64,000 nt of DNA, from assembly GCA_902559035.1 (NCBI GenBank), contig CACEGG010000007.1, positions 1-64,000 of the forward strand. Reading direction: 5' to 3'. Below the pieces are notes generated by a model that worked only from the letters and a program-made list of their open reading frames with translations, did not search any database and was not told the origin of the DNA. Of this stretch, positions 1 to 9,220 are shown in pieces. The position numbers and the translations under genes were made by a program. The stretch's first letter is position 1, and every line of letters starts with the position of its first letter. This DNA is from an uncultured Bacteroidota bacterium (GTDB lineage: Bacteria; Bacteroidota; Bacteroidia; Flavobacteriales; Flavobacteriaceae).

Positions 1-2532
1 ACAACCAGTAAAATCTACGGCAACACCATCAAGGGTATCAGGACATTGGTCCTCAGAATCAGTAACACCATCTCCATCAGTGTCAGCGTCTTTAAATTCA
101 AACCAATTTAAATTAAAACCTCCTTTTAGAACCTTCATTCTTAATGTAAAAACACCTTTCCCAATAGGTTTTGTATTAGCAGTAACAGTGGTCCAAGTTT
201 GCCAACCATCAGTTTTTGGAGTTTCTACAGTACAAAGCTCAAATTCTCTAGAACTGTTAGGATCTACAATGTACAAGCCGATTTCACCTGTACCATTTTG
301 AGCAGCAACTCTGAAATCTACCGAATATGATTGAGAACTGTTTGTATAAATTAAATAATCGGCATAATCACCTGGGTCAGTGTAACCTAAATTCTTTCCT
401 CCTCCTTCATCCTCAGTATCCTCAATTCCAAAACCAAATTTAACTTTTGAAGCTTCAGCCTCAATTTTTCCAGGAATTACAAATCTTTGTTGTAAAGTAT
501 TATTAATTAATAAATCAGAAAAAGATTTTAATTCTTGTCCTGAGTTAGATCTTAGGGAGCTTCCTGAATAATTTGCTTTTATTTCATCTGAAAACAATAA
601 GTTTTCTTTAAGTGTAATCATAATTTTTCTTTGCTTATTAGAAACTGATGATACTGAATTTATTTCTTTTTCAACTCCGTTAACTACTATAGAAAAATCA
701 TCTTTAGATGAACTAATAGATGAACTTAAGATTGGCTGATTAAATGAAAGTTCTATTGACTTTTCATCAGAAACAGTATTCCCATTTATAGCAGCAAAAT
801 CAACACTATTTGCAGCTCCTGTTCTCTCAAATTTTATACTACTTATATTTATGGGAGTATCATTATCAAAATGAAGTTTTAAAACATGTTCTCCTTCTTC
901 AAGAACAATATCATTAATGTCTGAATGATTTTTAAATGTTGTCCAACCACCAGTACCAGTAATACTTTGTGTGGCAGTAATGTCTTCTTCATTTAGCGAC
1001 AAATGAAATTCCCCTCCTGTTTGTTCAGACGCAATTCTAGCTATAGCTTTATAAGCTCCTGTCTGAAAGACTTTAACTGAATAAGAAATCCATTCTCCTT
1101 TCTGTGTGAATCCGATATGTTTTCCATTACTGTACTGTAAATCATTATTCTCTTGAATATCTACTCCATCATTTCTATATGTCCATCCAGAATTCCAAGC
1201 TCTAAATTCTCCATTATCACGATTATCAGAAACATCAGTATCATAATAGGCAAAATTATTTTTTCCTAAATCATAATCAGACAAATCAATTCTACCTGGA
1301 ATTGATTGTTTTTTTGAATATGGTATAACCTCATCTGTTGTAGTTTGCCTAAACATGGCGTCTGGAATATCTTTTCTATATAAACAATTTTCAATGAGTA
1401 AATTTTCAGCTAATTTCATCATTGCGTTAAAAGTTTCTTCTTCAGTTGGCTTTTCGCCTTCTCCTTTCCAATAATTCAATATTTTTTGATATCCTGGATT
1501 TAGTTTAACGGAAAATGGGCTATCAATATCTCCAACTTTTTTAATGGTCCACCAAGCCCATCCTACATCATTTTTTTCAAGTAAAGAGATAAATCGTGTA
1601 TACCAAGTATTTGAGTTTTCTCCTGACTCACCCATCCATAAAGGAACATCGTATTGATCTCTCATTGGAAGTACCCAATCCAAATCGTCATCATTAACAG
1701 TACTCCAGTATTTATGAAAACTGTAAACCATATTGTCATCCCAAGGAGGTGTTAAGCCAGTAAAATTATTTGCATAATCATTTCCCTCTATATATATAAT
1801 ATGATTTTGATCGACTTCTCTAATAGCCTTTGTTATTCTTTCAAATACTTCCCTAAGTAGTGTTCCATTTGGAAGAGTCCAATTGGTTTCATTTATTAAA
1901 TCGTATCCACCAATCCACTCGTTGTCCTTGTATCTCTCTGCAATTTTTTTCCATAGTGCAACAAGCTTATTCTGATTAGCTCTACTTTCCCATAATGATG
2001 GTTTAGTAGAATCATAATCAGAAATATCTGCATTATATCCTTGGCCACCAGGTGCAGCATGCATATCTAAAATAACATACATATTATGAGGCTTTGCCCA
2101 TTCAAGTAAATTATCGATTATGGTGAACCCTTCCTCAATCCAAGTTTGTTGACCAGCAATAGGCTCGTTTTCAATTGGAAGAGTCATTAAGTTATAATGC
2201 ATAGGAAGTCTAATACTATTAAATCCCCAAGCAGCTAAGGAATCTACATCTCTTTTGGTAAAATGATTTTTTCTCCATTCTTTAAAAAAAGTTTCAGTAT
2301 TTTCCTCACCCATTAGTTCGACTAACTTACTTTTAATTTCGTGTTGAGGACCGGCAATTCCAGCGGACTGATTCATGTAGCCCTCCATAACTAGCCAACC
2401 ACCCGGACCCATACCACGAAGCAATACTTCGTTTCCGTTTTTATCAACTATCTTTTTTCCACTTGTTTTAAGGCCTTGAGAAAAAGAAAAATTGAAGATT
2501 ACAAAGAAAATTAATACAAATACTTTGCGCAT
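1..2532 (-). CDS. GH5 family glycoside hydrolase with CBM6-like modules, 3' end missing
   Basis: The reading frame opens at ATG 2532 and has no stop before the left edge, so at least 844 residues are present and the C-terminus is cut off. A signal peptide (MRKVFVLIFF, ending near FSFSQ) is followed by a GH5 catalytic domain at about residues 25-350. The early motif LRGMGPGGW is typical of this fold. The acid/base Glu is in LINETNW (residue 215) and the nucleophile Glu is in WMGESGE (residue 302). Next come a first CBM6-like beta-sandwich (about 415-565), an Ig/SwmB-like domain (about 567-680), a second CBM6-like module (about 685-815) and a calcium-binding thrombospondin type 3 repeat at the edge (DADTDGDGVTD). 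It is the last visible gene of the SusC/SusD locus and probably acts as a secreted or surface endo-glucanase. The exact beta-glucan substrate is an inference. A type IX secretion tail might lie beyond the window. Confidence 0.88.
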   Translation of the reverse strand, partial: MRKVFVLIFFVIFNFSFSQGLKTSGKKIVDKNGNEVLLRGMGPGGWLVMEGYMNQSAGIAGPQHEIKSKLVELMGEENTETFFKEWRKNHFTKRDVDSLAAWGFNSIRLPMHYNLMTLPIENEPIAGQQTWIEEGFTIIDNLLEWAKPHNMYVILDMHAAPGGQGYNADISDYDSTKPSLWESRANQNKLVALWKKIAERYKDNEWIGGYDLINETNWTLPNGTLLREVFERITKAIREVDQNHIIYIEGNDYANNFTGLTPPWDDNMVYSFHKYWSTVNDDDLDWVLPMRDQYDVPLWMGESGENSNTWYTRFISLLEKNDVGWAWWTIKKVGDIDSPFSVKLNPGYQKILNYWKGEGEKPTEEETFNAMMKLAENLLIENCLYRKDIPDAMFRQTTTDEVIPYSKKQSIPGRIDLSDYDLGKNNFAYYDTDVSDNRDNGEFRAWNSGWTYRNDGVDIQENNDLQYSNGKHIGFTQKGEWISYSVKVFQTGAYKAIARIASEQTGGEFHLSLNEEDITATQSITGTGGWTTFKNHSDINDIVLEEGEHVLKLHFDNDTPINISSIKFERTGAANSVDFAAINGNTVSDEKSIELSFNQPILSSSISSSKDDFSIVVNGVEKEINSVSSVSNKQRKIMITLKENLLFSDEIKANYSGSSLRSNSGQELKSFSDLLINNTLQQRFVIPGKIEAEASKVKFGFGIEDTEDEGGGKNLGYTDPGDYADYLIYTNSSQSYSVDFRVAAQNGTGEIGLYIVDPNSSREFELCTVETPKTDGWQTWTTVTANTKPIGKGVFTLRMKVLKGGFNLNWFEFKDADTDGDGVTDSEDQCPDTLDGVAVDFTGC

Positions 2533-2549
2533 ATTTTTTTTATTTAAAT

Positions 2550-4184
2550 CTATTTTTGATAAACTCTAACGTAATCAATCTCCATAGATTCACTTGTAAA
2601 CCCAGAATCTATATCACCACCCATATCACCACCCATGGCAAAATTGAGAATTAAGTAAAAATCCCAATTAAAAGGTAAAGAGCAAGCATTACCAACTATA
2701 TGATGTGGCTTGTCGTTTACGTAAAAAGTTAATGCTTCTTTAGTCCAAACTAAAGAATAAACATGAAATTCACTATCAATGTCACTATAATCATAAGTGA
2801 CGTTTGAGTCACCCTGACCTGCATAGCTATCAGGCTGATGAACAGTGGACTGTACATTAAAATTATTTGTATGTGCATATTCTTGAATATCCATTTCCCC
2901 ACACGCTGGCCAATCTACACTGGAATAATTAGACCCCAAAAGCCATATTGCAGGCCATACTCCGTTGGTTTTAGAGGGCATTTTAGCTCTCACATCAATT
3001 CTTCCATATTTAAAGTCTAATTTTTTATGAGTCATTATTCTAGCTGAAGTATAATTTCCATTAGAATTTTTGATTGCAGTTAATTTTAAAACACCGTTTT
3101 CAACTTTTGAATTTTCAAGTAAATTAGTTGTAGACTGAACTTCGTTGTTATACCATTGTTCTCTTACTTCATGAGTCCATTTATCAGGATCGATTGCTCC
3201 ATTATAATCAAATTCATCAGACCAAATTGGATTTGTGAATTGATCTTTTGAGGGTGTTTCAGAGATTGTTTCAGAGCTTAACCATAAATACCAAGCTACA
3301 TCATTTGTGTCAACTGTTCGTATTAAAATGTTTGTTTCGTCTGAACACTCTATAGTATAGCTATGTTTACCAACATAAAACCCTAAAAATCCTTTATCAT
3401 TAAATTCAATCTTGTCTACACCATCCTCATTTTTAGCAGAGAATGTGGTTTCATAATTATCTAAAGGATAATTTTCAATATCCCCATCTCCGTTAGCTGG
3501 TGAAGACGTTGTTCCAAAATCAGTATTTAAATTAACTCCTTTTCCAAAAACAGTACTATTTGTTTTATGCTGATAAGTTCCGTTTACATTAAAAGTAAAT
3601 TCATCATCATAGAAACCAGAGTTTGATTTTGAAAAAGAGTAGGCTTCCCAATAGGTAGGATAATTTTTATCTGCAGCACCATTAGAAAAATGAGCATCCT
3701 GAGCCGCATTAATTTTCCAGGTTTTAGTTGAAGAGCCAGCTAAAAGTTCTAATAAGGTTTGATCAGAAACAGGTTTTACATATACCGTAATAGCTTTATC
3801 AATACTTATAAAATTATTAGTAGAAGAATAGGCTATAACTTTTACATTATAGGTCTTAGTTCCGATATCTGAATATGTAAACTCAACTGGACCAGTAGAG
3901 GTTTTTGAATCCCCTGTCCCAAATCTATAGCTGTATGAAACTGCATTAGTAGCTGATGCAGAAAATTTAACTAAGCCTGATCCGTCTCCGTTAGGGTTTG
4001 CTGAATCAGATCCCTCAATTGTAATGTTGACACTTAGATTTGTAGGAATTATCTCACTTGGGGGATCTACAGGTCCACCACCTCCGTTGTCAGTATCTTC
4101 TCCACCTGAGGAGCAGCTAATAATGAGTACAATTACAAAAAGTATATTAATTGGAAGATTGTAAAAAAATCGTCTAGTGTTCAT
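2550..4184 (-). CDS. GH16 endo-beta-1,3-glucanase (laminarinase-type) lipoprotein with PKD domain
   Basis: I use the start MNTRRFFYN at 4184. An upstream in-frame start at 4214 would sit inside a terminator stem. The signal peptide ends in lipobox IISC, followed by an SSGG tether, which predicts an outer-membrane surface lipoprotein. Residues about 40-130 form a PKD-like domain, and about 135-310 form a module shared with the neighbouring small lipoprotein. The C-terminal 235 residues are a GH16 domain carrying GEMDIQEY; its two Glu (residues 430 and 435 from this start) are the nucleophile and the acid/base. Nearby WPAIWLLGSN and WPACGEMD are typical of bacterial laminarinases. The enzyme should cut beta-1,3-glucan chains at the cell surface for SusC/SusD import. 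Lichenase-like activity is an alternative within the same family. Confidence 0.9.
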   Translation of the reverse strand: MNTRRFFYNLPINILFVIVLIISCSSGGEDTDNGGGGPVDPPSEIIPTNLSVNITIEGSDSANPNGDGSGLVKFSASATNAVSYSYRFGTGDSKTSTGPVEFTYSDIGTKTYNVKVIAYSSTNNFISIDKAITVYVKPVSDQTLLELLAGSSTKTWKINAAQDAHFSNGAADKNYPTYWEAYSFSKSNSGFYDDEFTFNVNGTYQHKTNSTVFGKGVNLNTDFGTTSSPANGDGDIENYPLDNYETTFSAKNEDGVDKIEFNDKGFLGFYVGKHSYTIECSDETNILIRTVDTNDVAWYLWLSSETISETPSKDQFTNPIWSDEFDYNGAIDPDKWTHEVREQWYNNEVQSTTNLLENSKVENGVLKLTAIKNSNGNYTSARIMTHKKLDFKYGRIDVRAKMPSKTNGVWPAIWLLGSNYSSVDWPACGEMDIQEYAHTNNFNVQSTVHQPDSYAGQGDSNVTYDYSDIDSEFHVYSLVWTKEALTFYVNDKPHHIVGNACSLPFNWDFYLILNFAMGGDMGGDIDSGFTSESMEIDYVRVYQK

Positions 4185-4196
4185 ATAAAAAAAGGT

Positions 4197-4234
4197 AAAA
4201 AAAAACCTGAACAAAAAAAATTGTTCAGGTTTTT
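4197..4234 (-). terminator. Intrinsic terminator between the small binding lipoprotein and the GH16 gene
   Basis: Read on the minus strand, a perfect inverted repeat (AAAAACCTGAACAA against TTGTTCAGGTTTTT, six-base loop) lies 14 bases after the stop codon of the upstream lipoprotein. It runs into a tract of nine T. The GH16 start codon at 4184 follows about 12 bases later. This is the clearest Rho-independent terminator in the window and lies inside the operon, so it probably attenuates transcription of the enzyme genes. Confidence 0.85.
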
Positions 4235-4248
4235 AATGATAAACAAAA

Positions 4249-5154
4249 TTATTCTTTATTTGTTATTTTCCACCACCATGCATTTCCTTCATCAGCAAAA
4301 TAATTTTTAAGGCTAATTTGCTGAGATGCAGATCTGTCTAAAATTTCAAAAGAATGTGATCCAATATAGAATCCTACATGTCCCAATCCACTGAAATTTA
4401 AAGTTTCTACTCCACCTGGTGCAGTAATGTACCAAGTACCTGAAATTTTGTCAACATCATCTTGTGTTACGGGATAATTTTCATGCTCGTTATTAGCTAC
4501 CGAAACTTGTCCTCTATCTCCACCAAAATCTCTTTCAAGTGGAATAACTTTTCCAAAAAGCTCAGAATCACCACCGGCACTAAAAGTAAAAGTTCCATCA
4601 GAATTGAAAGTATATCTGTCGTCATAAAGACCGGAACTTGCTTTATCATTTGGATTAGCTGCCCACCATACTGGATCTGAAGCATCATTAGGACCTACAC
4701 CCATGTGAGCACCTTCCTCACTAGCAACTCTCCATACTCCTGTTGTTAACTTAGTAACAAGTTCAGCTGGAGGGTTATAAGTTGCTAAAACATCTACATT
4801 AGTGGCTGAATCAGAAGTTGAGCCTCCTGCTCCAATTGCTACGGCACTTACAGTATAAGTATTTAAACCTAATTGACTGAAAGCATAAGTTGTTTTTCCA
4901 GATGGAACCATTCTTTCAACTCCGTTGTGAATAAATTTCCAAGTTATGACGTCAGAACCTGTTGCTGTAAAATGAACAACTCCAGTACCGTCTCCGTTAG
5001 GATTATCAGCATCAGCTCCAACAATTTCAGCTGAAATACTAATTGCACTTGGAGCTTTTATTTCTCCAAGCTTGTACTCTTCCTTCTCACAGCCTACAAA
5101 AGTAAGAACCGTAAAGGCGAAGATTGTTTTTAGTAATAAATTAATTTTTTTCAT
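4249..5154 (-). CDS. PKD-domain surface glycan-binding lipoprotein
   Basis: This 301-residue protein has a lipoprotein signal (lipobox TFVGC, Cys 22), so it should sit on the outer membrane. Residues about 35-125 form a PKD-like Ig fold containing NPNGDGTG. Residues about 130-301 form a module with the pattern YDDRYTFNSDGTF, then ENYP, then GFYIGSHSFEIL. The GH16 enzyme encoded just downstream has the same two modules in the same order (YDDEFTFNVNGTY, ENYP, GFYVGKHSYTI), so the two proteins are paralogues over this region. There are no catalytic motifs. It occupies the place of SusE/SGBP proteins in related loci, and glycan capture for the SusC/SusD complex is the likely role. Ligand specificity is not visible. 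Confidence 0.75.
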   Translation of the reverse strand: MKKINLLLKTIFAFTVLTFVGCEKEEYKLGEIKAPSAISISAEIVGADADNPNGDGTGVVHFTATGSDVITWKFIHNGVERMVPSGKTTYAFSQLGLNTYTVSAVAIGAGGSTSDSATNVDVLATYNPPAELVTKLTTGVWRVASEEGAHMGVGPNDASDPVWWAANPNDKASSGLYDDRYTFNSDGTFTFSAGGDSELFGKVIPLERDFGGDRGQVSVANNEHENYPVTQDDVDKISGTWYITAPGGVETLNFSGLGHVGFYIGSHSFEILDRSASQQISLKNYFADEGNAWWWKITNKE

Positions 5155-5173
5155 GTTTTAATATTTAAATTTA

Positions 5174-6600
5174 TTAGTTCTTTTTAATGTCATCTATGTG
5201 ATACACACCAGGTGTTGAAGATCCTCCATCAATAAAGAATACTAGTTTTTTGAAATCAGCTGTTCCATCCCACTCAGCTCCGGCGTTTGGCCAAGCTTGA
5301 GCTCCAACAGTAGACATGTCAAAAGTAACAGTGTTCCATCCAGCACCTTGGAAATCTTGAGCCAACTCAATGTACTCATTAGCTCCACTTTGCTCTAATT
5401 TCATCATTAATTTATGAGCAGCAGCATCAGGAGAATAAATTTTTACAGAGTAAACATTACTTCCTCCAGAAACAATACTAATTGGTGTATCTAAAATCAG
5501 TTCAGCAGTTTCCCAATCGTTACCACCGTTTGTAACTTTACCTGTAGCATTAGTAGCATCATCAGGATCAGTAGAAGTTTCAAATGAAGCTCCACCTACT
5601 CCTGCGAAAGGTACCGCAGTTGTAAAGTCAATTGGTAATCCAACAGCTGGTCTTTTTACAATATTATCAAAGTGATAAACACCAGGTGTTGAGCTTCCTC
5701 CATCGACAAAAAATACTAATTTTTTGAAATCAGCTGTCCCATCCCAAGCAGCACCAGGATTTGGCCAAGCTTGTGCAGTAACTGTTGACATATCAAAATG
5801 AACTCTGTTCCATCCTTTACCTTGGAAAGGTTTAGATAACTCAATATATTCATTAGCTCCACTTTGCTCCAATTTCATCATTAAAGCGTGAGCAGCATCA
5901 TCAGGTGAGTAAATATCAACAAAGAAACTGTTGTCGGCTCCACTAACAATACTAATCGGTCTTTCTACAATTAATTCTGCTGTTTCCCAATCTTGTCCAC
6001 TATTTGTTAATTTACCTGTGTTATTAGTTGCATCATCAGGGTCAGTCGACATTTCAAATGAAGCACCTCCTACACCAGCAAATGGCAGTAAAGGATCATT
6101 GAAATATATAGGTAAACCATATAATTGACTATTTAAAGCAATGTCGTCAAGGTGATATACACCAGGCGTTGAAGAACCACCATCAATAAAGAACACTAAT
6201 TTTTTGAAATCAGCATTTCCATCCCAAGCAGCACCAGGATTTGGCCATGCTTGAGCAGTTATAGTTGAAAAATCGAAATTAACTGTGTTCCATCCTTTTC
6301 CTTTAAATGGTTGAGATAATTCAATGAACTCGTTAGCTCCGCTTTCTTCAAGTTTCATCATTAATGCATGATCTGCATCATCTGGGGAATAAATTCTAAC
6401 TGAATATTTATTATCTCCGCCTGATGTGATACTAATTGGAACATCTAACATAATTTCAGCAGTTTCCCAATCGTTTCCACCATTAGTTACTTTAGCAGTA
6501 TTATTTGTAGCATCGTCTGGGTCAGTAGAAAGTTCTACAGATGCTCCACCAACACCAGCAAATTTTTCTTCTTGATCAAATCTAATTGGAAGTTTAACTT
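5174..6600 (-). repeat. Three tandem coding repeats of about 474-480 bp
   Basis: The phrase TTAGCTCC (plus strand) recurs at 5379, 5853 and 6333, giving periods of 474 and 480 bases (158 and 160 codons). Long stretches around each copy are nearly identical. These encode the three C-terminal modules of the surface lipoprotein. DNA identity is high enough that recombination could change the copy number. Confidence 0.9.
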
Positions 6601-7723
6601 CAGAAGCTTTATAGAAATATATATTATCTATAAATACAGTATTATTACCCCAATCGCCGTCTTGATCAACCCACTTTAATTGATCTATAGCAGTAATTGG
6701 TTGACCTTGATCAGTATAAGATGATATAGGAATATCAATACTATTCCACTCATCTTTAACAAGATCAACAACAACTGGTTTTTCTGTGGTTACAGATGTG
6801 TCAATGAGAGACAATTCTAGTTTAGACATATCAGCAGTCCAAACATCAAAATGAATATACTCCATTCCTGTAAGATCTACAGCATCAAAAGTATTACCTT
6901 GATAACTTAAGTTAGTGTATTGTAACATTTTATCCCCATTAAGGTCAAATTCTGCCCAGTCTGAGTTTTCATTACCCCATTGTTTTTGTCCCCAATCAAC
7001 AAGACCATTAAAATTTCCAACTGCTTGAGCAGAATAGGATGAACTGTATAATGACTTTACTGAAGATGAAGGTCTGTCTTTAGGTGTCGCTGCTGATGCA
7101 ACAGGTTGCATAAGTGCTGTTACCTCGAACTCTTCTGAATAACTTGTTGTTGCTATAGCACCACCCTTGGCAGTTACAGTAACTGTATAAGTTCCAGCAG
7201 CTGCATATTTGTATGAAGCTGTTTCGCCAATATTAGCACTTACAGCTTCTGCACCATCAACACCCGAAATTAAATCAAATGTTGTAGCGAAATCAGCTGT
7301 AGCGACTACATCAATTTGCTTAGAAATAGTAGCACTGTTAGTAATAGCAACGACTAAGTTTTGAGGTGCTTTAAAAGAAACTACTAGTTCTACTGAAGCG
7401 GTAGTTTTTAGACCTCCTAAACCATTAGCAGTTACACCAACAGTGTGATTACCTTCAGTATATGTGTGTTGAACATGTTTTCCGGCAGCAATGCCTGTTG
7501 CGGCAGTACTTCCATCACCAAAATCAACATCAAAACTAATTGCTCCTTCAGCTGTAGGAGTAATAGTCACTAGACCAGTATTGTCTTGAGTTATGTTAAA
7601 ATTTGCGTTTACGTTAGATGGAGCAACAATCCCGAAATCAGTTTCTTCGAGAAAGTCCTCTTTACAGCTAATAAACGCTGTAAAAACGAAAAGTAAAGTA
7701 AATAATTTGTTTATTGTTTTCAT
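5174..7723 (-). CDS. Large surface lipoprotein with PKD domains and three tandem carbohydrate-binding-like repeats
   Basis: This 849-residue protein starts with a lipoprotein signal (AFISCKEDF). Two PKD/Ig-like domains follow at about 35-115 and 115-205; the first contains VDFGDGS. A jelly-roll-like domain lies at about 215-372. Three near-identical modules of 155-160 residues follow (about 375-534, 535-694 and 695-849). Each begins LPIxF, contains FAGVGGAS, STDPDDATN, DWETAE, IYSPD and LMMKLE, and ends with VFFxDGGSSTPGVYHxDDI. No catalytic residues are evident. Its position directly downstream of susD indicates a SusE/SusF-like surface glycan-binding protein. The repeated modules would give avidity for a polymer. 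I do not recognise a CBM family number; similarity to galactose-binding-like folds is my guess. Confidence 0.75.
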   Translation of the reverse strand: MKTINKLFTLLFVFTAFISCKEDFLEETDFGIVAPSNVNANFNITQDNTGLVTITPTAEGAISFDVDFGDGSTAATGIAAGKHVQHTYTEGNHTVGVTANGLGGLKTTASVELVVSFKAPQNLVVAITNSATISKQIDVVATADFATTFDLISGVDGAEAVSANIGETASYKYAAAGTYTVTVTAKGGAIATTSYSEEFEVTALMQPVASAATPKDRPSSSVKSLYSSSYSAQAVGNFNGLVDWGQKQWGNENSDWAEFDLNGDKMLQYTNLSYQGNTFDAVDLTGMEYIHFDVWTADMSKLELSLIDTSVTTEKPVVVDLVKDEWNSIDIPISSYTDQGQPITAIDQLKWVDQDGDWGNNTVFIDNIYFYKASEVKLPIRFDQEEKFAGVGGASVELSTDPDDATNNTAKVTNGGNDWETAEIMLDVPISITSGGDNKYSVRIYSPDDADHALMMKLEESGANEFIELSQPFKGKGWNTVNFDFSTITAQAWPNPGAAWDGNADFKKLVFFIDGGSSTPGVYHLDDIALNSQLYGLPIYFNDPLLPFAGVGGASFEMSTDPDDATNNTGKLTNSGQDWETAELIVERPISIVSGADNSFFVDIYSPDDAAHALMMKLEQSGANEYIELSKPFQGKGWNRVHFDMSTVTAQAWPNPGAAWDGTADFKKLVFFVDGGSSTPGVYHFDNIVKRPAVGLPIDFTTAVPFAGVGGASFETSTDPDDATNATGKVTNGGNDWETAELILDTPISIVSGGSNVYSVKIYSPDAAAHKLMMKLEQSGANEYIELAQDFQGAGWNTVTFDMSTVGAQAWPNAGAEWDGTADFKKLVFFIDGGSSTPGVYHIDDIKKN

Positions 7724-7742
7724 ATTTATATAATATTATATG

Positions 7743-9209
7743 TTAGTATCCAGAATTTTGAGTTAATCCTGAAATATCTATTTCCGTTTGAGGAATAGGG
7801 AACACTTCATGCTTTCCAGAAACAAATCCGGAAATTTTAGAAGCAGCTTCACCTGTTCTTACTAAGTCAAAAAAGTGATGACCTTCCATCGCAAGTTCGA
7901 GTCTTCTCTCGTCCCAAATTTCTTGAGTCAATGTTGCTCCAGTTGATGTCGAAGCTTGAGAACTATTTCCAAATGCTCTGGCTCTTACTTGATTCAAGTA
8001 GTTTTGAGCTTTTACATCATCTGCGCTAGCTTTTCTATTATTAGCTTCGGCTGCCATAAGTAAAACATCTGAATATCTTATTGCTCTATAATTCATTTCA
8101 TAATTTAATTCTCCTTGCGCAGCAGTTGCACCAGCTCTTGGAATATACTTGTGGTTAAAATAACCTGTATGTTCATATCCTTCAGCATATTCAGCACCAG
8201 TTGAATTAGACCATGCTACGATATCAAGAATAGCAACGTCTCTTCTAGAATCTCCGTCAGCGTAAGCATCGTATAGATCTTGAGTAGGAACATTGAAACT
8301 CCAACCTTGGGAGTAAACTGAGCCATTATATCCTCTAATTCCATGGTGAATTATTCCAAAGTTTCCTTCAGAACCTTGAGGGAATCCCCAATCCCACCAG
8401 TTAGAATTTTTAGAATGTTGTACTTCAAATACAGATTCAGATCCATTTTCACCAGAGGATAAAAATACATTTTGAAGATCTGGTGATAAAGTATAAAGAC
8501 CAATTAAAGGCTCTAATATATTTGCCGCTTCATCAAATTTGTCTTGATATAAGTATACTTTTCCAAGCAAAGCGTGAGCAGTAAAACTAGTCGCTCTACC
8601 ATCAGTGCTTTTGGCAGCAGGTAAAGCAGCAATTGCAGCTTGTAAGTCTGTCTCTATTTGAGCATAAACCTGAGCAGCAGTAGCTCTTTCCAATGTAGCA
8701 GAGTCTCCTGCTGTTAATCTTGATTCAGTGAATAAAGGAACTCCTCCGAATATTTTTACTAATTCAAAATAATAGTAAGCTCTCAAAAAGTGAACTTCTC
8801 CGTATAATTCTGATTTTCTAGTAAAATCAACTTTGTCTTTGTTTTCAACCAAGTAATTAGCTCTGTTGATTCCTTCATACATCCATTTCCATGTTGATTC
8901 TAATTGATCATTAACAGGATTATGAATCATGTCATCGATTTTTTGCAAACCAATAACATCTGTAGCACTTTCTCCTCCACACAGTGAATTTGAAGTCGCC
9001 ATGTCACCAATCATCACACTGTAAATATTCCATTGAAGTGGATCATAGGTTCCTACCAAAGCTGCTTCATAGTCAGATGCTTTAGTAAAATAGTCACCAG
9101 CAACGATTGTATATCCTTCTGATGCCTCATAATCTACGTAATCTTCACAAGCTACAAAGCCTACTGAGATTAAGACTAATAAAATGTTTTTATATAATTT
9201 ATTTTTCAT
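7743..9209 (-). CDS. susD: SusD/RagB-family outer-membrane glycan-binding lipoprotein
   Basis: This 488-residue protein has a lipoprotein signal peptide (lipobox GFVAC, Cys 21). The SusD helical fold is recognisable from the TPR-like motif FLRAYYYFELVKIFGGVPL near residues 140-160. C-terminal signatures RYSDVLLMAAEANNR and IWDERRLELAMEGHHFFDLVRTG also fit. SusD proteins form the lid of the SusC pore and bind the oligosaccharide. It lies 11 bases downstream of susC, the invariant order for this pair. Length is normal for the family. Confidence 0.95.
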   Translation of the reverse strand: MKNKLYKNILLVLISVGFVACEDYVDYEASEGYTIVAGDYFTKASDYEAALVGTYDPLQWNIYSVMIGDMATSNSLCGGESATDVIGLQKIDDMIHNPVNDQLESTWKWMYEGINRANYLVENKDKVDFTRKSELYGEVHFLRAYYYFELVKIFGGVPLFTESRLTAGDSATLERATAAQVYAQIETDLQAAIAALPAAKSTDGRATSFTAHALLGKVYLYQDKFDEAANILEPLIGLYTLSPDLQNVFLSSGENGSESVFEVQHSKNSNWWDWGFPQGSEGNFGIIHHGIRGYNGSVYSQGWSFNVPTQDLYDAYADGDSRRDVAILDIVAWSNSTGAEYAEGYEHTGYFNHKYIPRAGATAAQGELNYEMNYRAIRYSDVLLMAAEANNRKASADDVKAQNYLNQVRARAFGNSSQASTSTGATLTQEIWDERRLELAMEGHHFFDLVRTGEAASKISGFVSGKHEVFPIPQTEIDISGLTQNSGY

Positions 9210-9220
9210 GTGATATATTT

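Noticed and set aside
80-301. Plus-strand open frame in the GH5 gene
   Set aside because: It is antisense to the continuous GH5 reading frame, which encodes clear CBM6-like and TSP3 sequence; no protein family is recognisable in the plus frame.
5174-6600. Tandem repeats as a CRISPR array or mobile element
   Set aside because: The repeats are about 475 bp, in frame and coding, with no short unique spacers, inverted ends or transposase.
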